Part shown: piece after piece, positions 20,125 to 28,681 of the stretch | How positions within the stretch are numbered: position 1 is the first letter of the stretch | Layout: every line of letters begins with the position of its first letter | DNA from: Pseudo-nitzschia pungens | Lineage: Eukaryota; Bacillariophyta; Bacillariophyceae; Bacillariales; Bacillariaceae | Length of the DNA: 64,000 nucleotides | NCBI GenBank assembly: GCA_037355855.1 | Contig: CM074758.1 | Span: 4,313,001-4,377,000, forward strand | Direction: 5' to 3' | Notes under the pieces: generated by a model | What the model saw: the letters and a program-made list of their open reading frames with translations, nothing else | Databases searched by the model: none | What the model was told of the DNA's origin: nothing | Program-made: the position numbers and the translations under genes

Positions 20125-20366
20125 GTTCGTATTGCTCTTTTCGGAGAATCGAACTGTTTTTTTGCTGCTATTGCAGTCTTTGCTGAGCGCTCAACAGGAA
20201 TACTCCATCCTGTAGGTTCCTTCCCCTCTTTCTCCGGGAGATCTCCTCCTTGCGTCATCCCAGGCAGCAGTGCTGCACTGGCATCCAGGGCCTGTGGCGC
20301 TGGAGGCAAGGTGATTGCTGGTTTGGGTTGACCCTTGGGCCTCTTGTTGGAGGATTGCTTGTGCAA
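20046..20366 (-). CDS. In-frame extension of gag after UGA in element B, 106 codons
   Basis: The codons follow the gag UGA (20367-20369) directly and in the same frame, beginning TTG CAC; there is no ATG near the start, so translation would need readthrough. The product is Pro/Lys-rich (nucleocapsid- or linker-like), ends at 20046 and overlaps the pol frame (ATG 20124) by 79 bp. Pol lies in the -1 frame relative to it, so a -1 shift in the overlap would fuse them; I see no strong slippery heptamer. Alternatively it is a piece of one ancestral gag-pol separated by mutation. Confidence 0.45.
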   Translation of the reverse strand: MHKQSSNKRPKGQPKPAITLPPAPQALDASAALLPGMTQGGDLPEKEGKEPTGWSIPVERSAKTAIAAKKQFDSPKRAIRTWIRIEINQIDPRVQLMLVLKIVQQQ

Positions 20367-21407
20367 TCATGGGAGCCAAACAAGCTCACCATCGATGCTC
20401 CGTTCAGTTCGTCCTCCATGTTCTTCATGGTAGGATTCCATTGCTGCTTTCATGTGGGCTTGGAATGATTCATTGCTTCCAGAGGTCTCGTGACACTGAG
20501 AGTAAAAGGTTTCAGTGCTGGAGTTGTTGGTGTTTCTGTTGCCGGAGCCCTTGTTGTAGTTCTTGGAGAACTTGTTCTTCGGGCATTCGGACCAATCATG
20601 GTTGTGCCCCTGGATTCTGCATGGATTCGATTTCTTCTTGTGCTTGTTTTGGTTCGCTCTGTTATTTGGACCGGAGCGTTTGCGATTGTTAGAGCTGTTA
20701 GGATTGGTGGAGCGCCTGCTGTTATTCTTGTTGTTCTTCTGCTTGCTTAGCCGGTCGAGGCTGCTCATATGGTCCACAATGAATTGTGAAGTGGTCTCTG
20801 GTGTAAGCTTTAAGTGGATGCGTACATAATCCTCGATCCAGCTGTTTGGGTAGCTGTGGAGGAGGATTGTTAGTGTTTGCAAGTGGTCCAGGTTGGACGC
20901 GAATCCATGTAGTTTTGCTGAGTACTTGATTAGGGTCATGATTCGATCGGTATGATCCTTGCAGGTGGATTCGATCTTCTTCTTGCAGGCACTGCCTAGT
21001 AGATAAACGTGCATGATATCTCTGGCATCCTCAGCATTGCAGTATAGCTTGATAAAGGCTTGGAAGGCTGAGGTGTATCCATCTTTGGAGAGTGGATAAA
21101 CTCGTTGGTTGTTGGCGCGAGTCGCTCGTGTTAGCGCTCGCCACTTGGTCTGAGCGTCGACACATAGACAACGTCCGAAGTATCGGATTAGCGATGAGTC
21201 CGGAATGGTTAGATCTTCTGCAGCGTTTAAAAACGCCTCTTCGGTATGGAGCAGTTCTTCTAGCCCCCCCTTGTCCGTGAACAAAGGGACCTTGACGCTA
21301 TCCGAATGATCTTCGGAATCGTAGACAGAGAGGGTCACTAACTTGGGTTTGGAGCTATCGAAGGAGCTCTTGTAGGCTATAGGTGGGTCTCTATAGATGC
21401 CGGCCAT
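20367..21407 (-). CDS. gag: Gag-like polyprotein of element B, 346 aa
   Basis: Begins MAGIYRDPPI. Residues about 50-235 look like a helical capsid region (CDHTDRIMTLIKYSAKLHGF-type helices). A basic Asn/Arg/Lys nucleocapsid stretch follows (NNKNNSRRSTNPNSSNNRKR) with the zinc-finger-like CRIQGHNHDWSEC at about 273-285, a C/H pattern typical of diatom gypsy gags rather than the retroviral knuckle. It ends GELVWLP before UGA, which is followed in frame by 106 open codons. The leader and LTR lie upstream at 21408-21851. Confidence 0.8.
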   Translation of the reverse strand: MAGIYRDPPIAYKSSFDSSKPKLVTLSVYDSEDHSDSVKVPLFTDKGGLEELLHTEEAFLNAAEDLTIPDSSLIRYFGRCLCVDAQTKWRALTRATRANNQRVYPLSKDGYTSAFQAFIKLYCNAEDARDIMHVYLLGSACKKKIESTCKDHTDRIMTLIKYSAKLHGFASNLDHLQTLTILLHSYPNSWIEDYVRIHLKLTPETTSQFIVDHMSSLDRLSKQKNNKNNSRRSTNPNSSNNRKRSGPNNRANQNKHKKKSNPCRIQGHNHDWSECPKNKFSKNYNKGSGNRNTNNSSTETFYSQCHETSGSNESFQAHMKAAMESYHEEHGGRTERSIDGELVWLP

Positions 21408-21542
21408 AGTTGTTTGTTGCGTCGATTGCTTTGCTGGGGATAAAGGGGCCTCTGTTGTTGAGGATAAAGGTGGTTTGATTTTCTTGAGATTTCAGTACTG
21501 AATACTACTACTGCTCCTACGTGAAGTGGACAGTAATTACTG

Positions 21543-21851
21543 TGTAACACTCTAAGGTAGAGATTCGGAGTAGTATGTAAATTGTGAATGTTTAGATACT
21601 TTACATGCAAATTGAGAATGGAGACATATAAAATTTGAGGTCGCGAGCATAGCCACATTTTGGCATGCTCTGCCATAAATGTTGATTCATTGTCGGTTCC
21701 CACGATTAGGCCTATATCCTATTCTGGGACTCGACCATAATAGTTAGGACACATATTAAATGTATCCGGTACTGAAGATTATATTCGATTCCAATGTGGG
21801 ATTCGGTTAATTATTCAGTCGTAACCTACTAGCGCACGCTAGCATGTTACA
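21543..21851 (-). repeat. 5' LTR of element B, 309 bp
   Basis: On the minus strand it starts TGTAACATGC and ends GAGTGTTACA, giving 7-bp inverted tips TGTAACA/TGTTACA as expected of an LTR. It lies upstream of gag and its outer edge abuts the 73-bp repeat exactly. There is no second copy in the window, so the call rests on tips and position. A TTTTATATG on the minus strand near 21625 could serve as TATA. Confidence 0.65.
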
Positions 21852-21924
21852 CCTAGTACTTCAGTTCCCCTCACGTCGCATCATATTTCAGTTCCCGTCC
21901 CATTGTATTTCAGTGATTCTTCTT
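21852..21924 (+). repeat. 73-bp direct repeat, right of element B
   Basis: Identical over 73 bp to 16795-16867; it begins at the first base after the LTR. Confidence 0.85.
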
Positions 21925-24761
21925 CTCTATCAGGAGCAAGCAGGCAATGGAATCCATGGTTAGAAGTGAACTCCATGATCAATATCCCAATGACTGGAGG
22001 TCACGTCCAAACAACGGTTGGAGTTTGGTTTTGCTGTTTGGCGGACACACACACACGGATGGTAAGGTTGCCCATCCCGTGAGCCGCTTTGGTGCTACAC
22101 GTATTTTGTCATCTGATTCTGTAGTGCACACCAGCTGCCCCACATCTCCTATGCGAAGTAAAGTATGTAGTACGTACTAGATATTATTATATTGGTACAA
22201 AAAACTGAGGGACAGCGAAAGTAGGAAGCAGGAAGAAAGTCGTGCTACTAGAGTAAATTACGAGTGCTGCTGGTAATTACGAATAATTCAACCACACGCT
22301 TCCGGACAAACGACGGTTTCATCGCGAGCGTGTGTGGTGTGTAGTAGTAAGGTCAAGTTACTGTTTGCTCGTTACATTGTTCGGTCCGATGGATGGATGA
22401 ATTTTGAGATTCATTTTGAGATTGATTTTGGTATTGACTTGGATTGATTTTGTTTTCCCCTCGGTAATTAATTATCCGTTATCTGATGAACCAAAACAAG
22501 TAGTGATGGAGCGTTCCCTTACTATCGGACCAAATATATCACCTTGGCAACGGAAACCTCCTCAACACAAGTTGGCGCAACTTATTTGTAAAGAGTATGT
22601 ATAAACTTACTACAGTTTGCAGCAGCAACACCAACAACAACCGATGCAATCGATGACATACACCTAGCATAGTAGCTTTGCTGGCCTCCCTCCTGGGGCG
22701 CGGGGAATCAAATAATAGAAGTAAGTAAATTGTGATCACGGTCTTTCGTAGTAGGTGCACAGAAAGAAACGAATTTCACCACGTGATTTTTGTTACAACA
22801 TACTTCTACTTCTACGAGCAAGGTTACCATTATTAGGTCCATCAACATTAACTACTACCTTTACTGTACTGTAACAAGGTTTACCGTACTATGAGAGAGA
22901 TTGATTCCATTGATTGATTGATTCCATCATTTAGAATTTTGAGCACAGAGATTCAAAAAAATCTTCTGTAATAGGAGTAAGGTTTATCGTACCGTACGAG
23001 TAAACCTCACCGTATTTTCATTGTTCTGTCACTTGTTTTCGTCCGTTCCCATTCTTTTTGAGACGGGTAAGTTTCCTTACCGCACCTACGGTACGGCAAG
23101 TTACTGTACGGTACAGTAAACCTTACGGTACGGTACGGTAGAACACAACAGCAGAACTCCAAAGTCACACTTCGCCAAAATACGACAATTGAAGTCGAAG
23201 GGAACGCAGATCGGGTATTTCGAGTGGAAATTCTTTTGTCGGTACGCTAGTAGGGTAAAAAACCAAAATGGAGATGAATTTGGTACGCAAATCTGGTAAT
23301 GAAAACAGATGATACTTCCCGCTCTATCCATATATTCATTAATGTAGTATTTTAATGATGTTCGTAGGGCCATATTGCATGCACCGGGAGAAAAACACGC
23401 ACAATAACATGCAAGATAACATGAACAGTAACATGCACAGTAACATGCACAATAACATGCACGTAAATATCAATCATTGTTGTAAACGTTCAATAAGTAC
23501 ATGTAACCATTTCCAACTGGTTACCGGTACGGTAATTAAATTTTTAATACACATTAGAACATCATTTAAGATGGAGATTCAATTTAAGACGGTGAATACT
23601 TTAAAAATTTAACATGGGCTGAGGACCGGGTTGTTCTTACGGGGTCAAATAGTTTTAAAAATTTAACACGTAGATTCAAAATTTTCTGTACCGGGTCGAC
23701 CGGGTTGTACCTCTGCAACCCGGTCGCAGTACTTGTTTGTACCCGTTTGGTTTGTACCGGTTTGTACCTGTTTGTACAGAAGATTTTTGAATCTACGTGT
23801 TAAATTTTGAAAGTATTCTCCGTGTTAAATTGAATCTCCATCTGAAATGTTCTAATGTGTATTAAAAATTTAATACGGTGATTGATATTTACCGGTAACA
23901 AGTTGGAAATGGTTACTTATTGAACGTTTACAACAATGATTGATATTTACGTGCATGTTATTGTGCATATTATTGTGCATATTGTGGTGCATGTTATCTG
24001 TGCATATTGTGGTGCATGTTATCGTGCACGTTACCGTTACCGTGCATCTCCCGGTGCACGCAATATTGCGTTCCAGGCTCCTTGATCGATCGATCAATCA
24101 ATCAACTTAGGGCAAGGCAAGTGCGAAAGGCAATGTAGGATCGTATGATCCGTACCATTGACCCTAGCCTACCATTGTCCAGTGCCGTAGTGAACAGAGC
24201 TGAACAGTGAGGAATGAGCATGATAGAAAGAGTTGCTAAGCAGGGGTCTTTGGTAATTATGGATACTATTCTCATTGTTCTCGCAAAGAGCCAGCCTTAA
24301 AGCTGTCTACCGTACGTGAATGGTGAATGACAACCCCAACAATGGCGGTCTGAGAAAAAGTTCTTCCCACCCTTCCCACCCTTGCGATGCACCTTTGCAA
24401 CTGCTTCTAGCATGGGACTTAAGCCCTGCTACATGCAGGCGCATGTGTTAGCCCGCCAAGCCTATGTCTTATACGTAGTAGTTAGTATACCTATACATAG
24501 GACCGCAGGTCCCATAGCTCCTAGGAGGGTTGGTCAATGAGCAAACCTTAGTTGCTGGCCAGACGAGACGGCGCCCGGGATTTGGGCGCAGCAGATTCAC
24601 AATCAAACTCAAAATCAAAACCAAAACCAAACTCAAAATCAAACTCAAAATCAAAATCGTCATCTCCGCTCGCCACTCGGCACTCGCCGCCATCTACCGC
24701 ACCGTGCAAGTGCGTTGTACCGGTGCGATCGCGGTGTTCCAGACGAGGACGACGGCAGCGG
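21925..24761. other. Gene-free region with one foldback element
   Basis: No coding region is supported before the GNAT-like gene. Besides the foldback element at 23372-24066 there are many GTACGGTA-type words around 22990-23140 and short words such as GATTGATTCCAT near 22905. Up to 24761 the frame of the downstream gene is open from about 24552 but lacks an ATG. Confidence 0.5.
23372..24066. mobile_element. Foldback element of about 695 bp with long imperfect inverted arms
   Basis: The left arm starts ATATTGCATGCACCGGGAGA and continues through an array of ATAACATGCAC units, then AAATATCAATCATTGTTGTA and a GGAGATTCAATTTAA block. The right arm repeats all of this in reverse order and complement, ending GCACGCAATAT at 24066. 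An inner pair (TTAACACGTAGATTCAAAA near 23668 and its inverse near 23785) continues the symmetry to the centre. There is no open frame of note. Confidence 0.8.
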
Positions 24762-26840
24762 ATGCCGCAGATGCAGGCGATGATGCCGCGGAGGCAGCTT
24801 TCCGAGAATGGCAGCAGCGGCAATAACAATGGCAATGACAATGACAATGACAACAGCGAACGGAATTCGGTTGGCGGGGTTTGGGACCTGGAAAGCGCGC
24901 TCCTCTGCATGGTGGGCCTCGGCGGCGGCGGCGGCGAGAGAGACCCAAAAAACGGCACCGATGACCGCCGGAGTCCCCCCCCACCGCCATCGCCAGCCAA
25001 AGCAACAGAAACAACAGAAACAGAAACAGCAACAACGAATCCACCGATCCACAACACCAAAAGCAAAAACAAAAGCAAAAACAAAAACAAGAGCAAGAGC
25101 AAGAGCAAGAGCAAAAATCAAACCACCAAGTCCGCAAACCACTTCCCTTCGTTTTCCACCAGGGATGCGTGGGATGCGGATGGAGATGGAGATGGAGAGA
25201 ACGACCGCAATGACAATGACAATGACAATAAAAACAAAAACATTGGTTGCAGGGAATACCTGACGCGAGATCGAACCTCGTGGATCACCTTTCGCGTGGC
25301 CCATGCAGGGGATGCCGGGGCCATTGCCCGGTGGTACCTTCGAACCACCAAAGAGAAAGGAAACGGAAACGGAAACAGAAACACAAGAGCAAGAGCAAAC
25401 AGAAAAGGAAATACAAACGGAAACGCAAACAAAACGACGATATCAACACCAACAATGACACCAACAATGACATCAGCAATGACGAACGAGCAAACCAAGA
25501 ATCCTGCAACGAATTCCAAACAACATCACCACCAGTACTACAAAACGGCAAGCACCAACGCAACGCAGCATCCACCCGGTGCAGTCACGGAGGAAGCCAC
25601 TCCTTGCACAATCACACATTCCGATCCAAACCACGATCCAAACGACAACCTCAATGACCAAAACGAAAACGTAACCGAAAACGAAACCGAAAACGAAACC
25701 GACGACGACGCGCGGTGTTCCCTCCTGGAGCACCGCCTGGCGGAGGGACTCGGAGACGAGAATACCTGTCCGTCCGTTTACGGACTCGTGGCCATTGTGC
25801 ACCAACAACAACAACAACAACAACAACAACACGAATACCAACAACAAAACGACCAAAGCGCCCACAGTCACCGCAACGGTAGGGACGAGGACGAGGACAA
25901 GATCAAGGACAAGGGCAAGATCAAGAACGAGAATAAGGACAAGGACAAGGACGAGGACGACTGCAAAAGCAATAGGATTGACAACGATAGAGGCAACGGC
26001 AATGACATCGACATCGACATCGACATCGACATCGACATGGAGAAAAACATTGACAACGATGCAGCACCGATCCGCGGGGATCCGGATGCCACGGGTCCGG
26101 GGTTCGATGCGGGTGCCGCAGCAGCGAATGAAAATGAAAATGAAAACAAAGACGAATCCGAAGATGCGAATGCGAATGCAAATCCCGATGCGAACGCGAA
26201 TGCGAACGCGAATGCAAAATCAGAGGGTTCGCCTCGCACCAGCTCCCGCCTCGCGGCCGTGGTCTTGCTGAGTCTTTCGTGGACCGAGGGCAAGCGCCAT
26301 CTCTGCATCGAGTGGATGGCGGTCGACGACGGCCACTCCGGTGACGGTGACGGTGACGGTGACGTTGATGTTGATGTTGATGTTCACCAACGCAACGACG
26401 ATCATCGCAACGACACTTGCAACGAAAACGACAACGAGGCAACGGCGGCGTCGATCCGGCACAAGGTCTGGCTGCGGATCCACGCGCTGGCGGCGGTGAC
26501 GGCCTGCCGGGCGATTGCCCTCGAACACAAAAGCCTGCTCTCGGACTCGGTGCTGCTGCCAAGGTCCCTGGCACCGAAACAGCAACGCCGCGAACGCAAT
26601 GCCGACCGAGACGACGAACACGACGACGACGAACACGACGATCACGAACACGACGATCACGACAATGACGATCACGACAATGACGACAATGACCACCAAA
26701 AACAAAACGAAAACGAAAACCAAAAGAATAGTGACGACAATCACGAGAATGACAATGACAATGACAATGACAACCACAAACAAATCGAAAACGAAAACGA
26801 AAACGACGACCACCTCCTACCACAACCTGATGCGAAATGA
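24762..26840 (+). CDS. GNAT-like acetyltransferase-fold protein with long low-complexity insertions, 692 aa
   Basis: Tentative. Four conserved-looking blocks match the order of a GNAT fold: ITFRVAHAGDAGAIARWYLR at about 173 (strand 1-helix 1), CSLLEHRLAEGLGDENTCPS at about 316 followed by VYGLVAIV, RLAAVVLLSLSW...LCIEWMAVDD at about 496, and VWLRIHALAAVTACRAIALE at about 569. Between them lie hydrophilic linkers of about 60-165 residues made of Asn, Asp, Glu, Lys, Gln and encoded by hexanucleotide and triplet repeats (AACGAA, GACATC, CAACAA, GATGAC). The first in-frame ATG is 24762 (MPQMQAMMPR); the frame is open upstream to 24552 without ATG, so a 5' exon is possible. The acetyl-CoA-binding loop is not obvious, so activity is uncertain. 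Confidence 0.55.
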   Translation: MPQMQAMMPRRQLSENGSSGNNNGNDNDNDNSERNSVGGVWDLESALLCMVGLGGGGGERDPKNGTDDRRSPPPPPSPAKATETTETETATTNPPIHNTKSKNKSKNKNKSKSKSKSKNQTTKSANHFPSFSTRDAWDADGDGDGENDRNDNDNDNKNKNIGCREYLTRDRTSWITFRVAHAGDAGAIARWYLRTTKEKGNGNGNRNTRARANRKGNTNGNANKTTISTPTMTPTMTSAMTNEQTKNPATNSKQHHHQYYKTASTNATQHPPGAVTEEATPCTITHSDPNHDPNDNLNDQNENVTENETENETDDDARCSLLEHRLAEGLGDENTCPSVYGLVAIVHQQQQQQQQQHEYQQQNDQSAHSHRNGRDEDEDKIKDKGKIKNENKDKDKDEDDCKSNRIDNDRGNGNDIDIDIDIDIDMEKNIDNDAAPIRGDPDATGPGFDAGAAAANENENENKDESEDANANANPDANANANANAKSEGSPRTSSRLAAVVLLSLSWTEGKRHLCIEWMAVDDGHSGDGDGDGDVDVDVDVHQRNDDHRNDTCNENDNEATAASIRHKVWLRIHALAAVTACRAIALEHKSLLSDSVLLPRSLAPKQQRRERNADRDDEHDDDEHDDHEHDDHDNDDHDNDDNDHQKQNENENQKNSDDNHENDNDNDNDNHKQIENENENDDHLLPQPDAK

Positions 26841-27225
26841 CACACGATGCCACCACAACCACCACCACCACCACCACGATGACGACGATGACGATGACGA
26901 TGACGATGATGACGGTGGAATCGATGCCAAACCGAAATAGTCTGGAATCCCGTTATTATTTCGAGACTCGACCGTGTGTTCCAGCATGCGTTTGTGGCAC
27001 TGCTTTTCCTGCTCCCGGTACACCATCAGCGAGTGACGACACATGGTGTCCCGTCGAGGATTTATTATGGATCGATCGATCCCGCCATGGCACCCAGCTA
27101 CTTACTTGTATGTGCCAAGCATGTTTCGAAGCCACGAGCCCGGTAGGAAATGGCCCGGTTCTGTCCCGAGTGGTGTTCCAAGCGATGTTCGTTCCAAACG
27201 ATGTTCGAAGTGATCAATCGTCCAA
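26841..27225. other. Intergenic with (CAC)n and (GAT/GAC)n simple repeats
   Basis: CCACCACCACC and GATGACGACGATGACG runs occupy about 26850-26916. From about 27165 PSxxPS-type codons (CCAAGCGATGTT, CCAAGTGATGTTCC) appear in other frames, so the downstream decayed gene once extended leftwards. Confidence 0.6.
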
Positions 27226-28084
27226 GTGATGTTCCAAGCAATAGTCCAAGCAGTATTCCGAACCAACGTTCGCAGTTACGTGCCAACCCCAACCCCAACA
27301 ATGAAGCCCAGTAGGAAGCCCAGTGATATTCTCGGTGATATTCTCGGTGATATTCCCAGCTATGTGCCGAGCAAAGTCCCAAGCAATATTCGCAGGTTCA
27401 AGCCAAGCATGGTCCCCAGCGCGGTCCCAAGCAATGCTCCAATCCATGCTCCAAGCAACTCTTGCGATGCAATCTGTGGTAATTCACGTCCAAAGATAAC
27501 TACAAGTGATGTTGCATTTTGGGATCAATTGAAGCAATGTTTGAATGATGGAATTTGTCCTGAAGATAACCCAGTGAAGTGCTGGGATGCCTCACGTGTT
27601 ACAAATAATAATAATAATAAAATGCGTTATGTATTTTATGGATCAAACACCTTGAACGAACCTTTGGAGAGTTGGGATGTATCAGGAACAACTCACATGA
27701 GCATGAGCATGATGTTTGCAAGTGCTTCTGCTTTCAACCAGTCCATCAATGAATGAAATGAAATGTTTCCAAAGTCAGGCGTAAAATGCACACGGTATGT
27801 CTTTGACCATCCACTTGCCAGCCAGGATGTGTCAAGCGTCACAAACACGGGAGAAATGTTCCTCAAAGCACTCAAATTTAACCAAAATCTGAATGCCTGG
27901 AATGTAGAGAGAGTCCAACGGATGGAAGCAATGTTGAAAACTGCTTTATCTGTTCCACCGGCCACTTTCTAGCCGGGATGTGCCGGCTGGAATGTTACCG
28001 TACAGGTGTCACGAGCACGACACAAATGTTTGCATCTGCAGTGCTGTTAACTCAAGACCTTATTAGAAAATATATAAAAAATTA
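27226..28084 (+). pseudogene. Decayed PSxxPS / BspA-type (DUF285) surface protein
   Basis: The frame carries PSxxPS repeats (KPSRKPSDILGD, PSYVPSKVPS, PSMVPSAVPS). These are followed by a BspA-like region with the family signature of W-D-V-S and M-F-x-x-A-x-x-F-N-Q: VKCWDASRVTN, LESWDVSGTTHMS, MMFASASAFNQSIN, then after a stop ASQDVSSVTNTGEMF, KFNQNLNAWNVERVQRM. TGA at 27754-27756 and TAG at 27970-27972 interrupt it, and the next unit (VTSTTQMFASA, about 28007-28040) is in another frame. A leading PS block upstream of 27226 is also out of frame. In diatoms BspA-type repeats occur in large families of predicted surface proteins. It converges on the giant PSxxPS gene, whose 3' end is 130 bp away. 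Confidence 0.7.
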
Positions 28085-28212
28085 AATACTTTTTGACAAA
28101 AAGATGAATAAAAATAAATATGGAAAGTGAAAGGAAAGAACTAAACTAAACTAAACTAATATACATTGTTCTCCTCGTGTTCATTGTCATACGAGAAGTA
28201 GCATTACTCAAT

Positions 28213-28681
28213 CTACCGGAGGCACCTAAGATTTGGGCTAAAGAGTGACGATAAACAAAAAGATATGCTTGGCTTCATGCTTGGCTTCATGCTTGGCTTC
28301 ATGCTTGGCTTCATGCTTGGCTTCATGCTTGGCTTCATGCTTGGCTTCATGCTTGGCTTCATGCTTGGCTTCATGCTTGGCTTCATGATTGGCTTCATGA
28401 TTGGCTTCATGATTGGCTTCATGCTTGGCTTCATGCTGGGCTTCATGCTTGGCTTCATGCTTGGCTTCATGCTTGGCTTCATGCTTGGCTTGGAACTTGG
28501 CTTGGCACGTGGCTTAGAACTTGACTTGGCACCTGGCTTGGAACCTGGCTTGGCAGGTACCTCACTGGGCATCTCACTTGGTGCCTCACTTGGTACCTCA
28601 CTTGGAACCTGGCTTGGAACTTGGCTTGGCACTTGGCTTGGCACATGGCTTGGGACATGGCTTGGAACCTGGCTTGGTACC
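28213..28681 (-). pseudogene. Frameshifted C-terminal continuation of the giant PSxxPS protein
   Basis: Beyond the stop at 28682 the PSxxPS pattern goes on in a neighbouring frame: PSEVPSQVPSHVPS, then KPGSKPGAKSSSKPRAKPSS, then about 18 copies of KPSM/KPIM, and a short unique end SISFCLSSLFSPNLRCLR before a stop at 28213. The unit at the junction contains TGGGTGGG (28686-28693, plus strand), a 4-bp tandem duplication that accounts for the frame change. So the ancestral C-terminus probably lay here. Confidence 0.6.

Larger units (their letters stand above)
16868..21851 (-). mobile_element. Ty3/gypsy element B, 3'-truncated, flanked by 73-bp direct repeats
   Basis: On the minus strand it reads 5' LTR (21543-21851), leader, gag, pol; pol stops inside the integrase at 16868 and no 3' LTR exists. 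The right edge of the LTR (ends TGTTACA) and the truncated end both abut the same 73-bp sequence. Pol carries a stop and a frameshift, so the copy is defective. Confidence 0.8.

Noticed and set aside
24660..25304. Minus-strand frames opposite the GNAT-like gene (Phe/Val/Ile-rich)
   Set aside because: Antisense of the Asn/Asp/Lys repeat codons.
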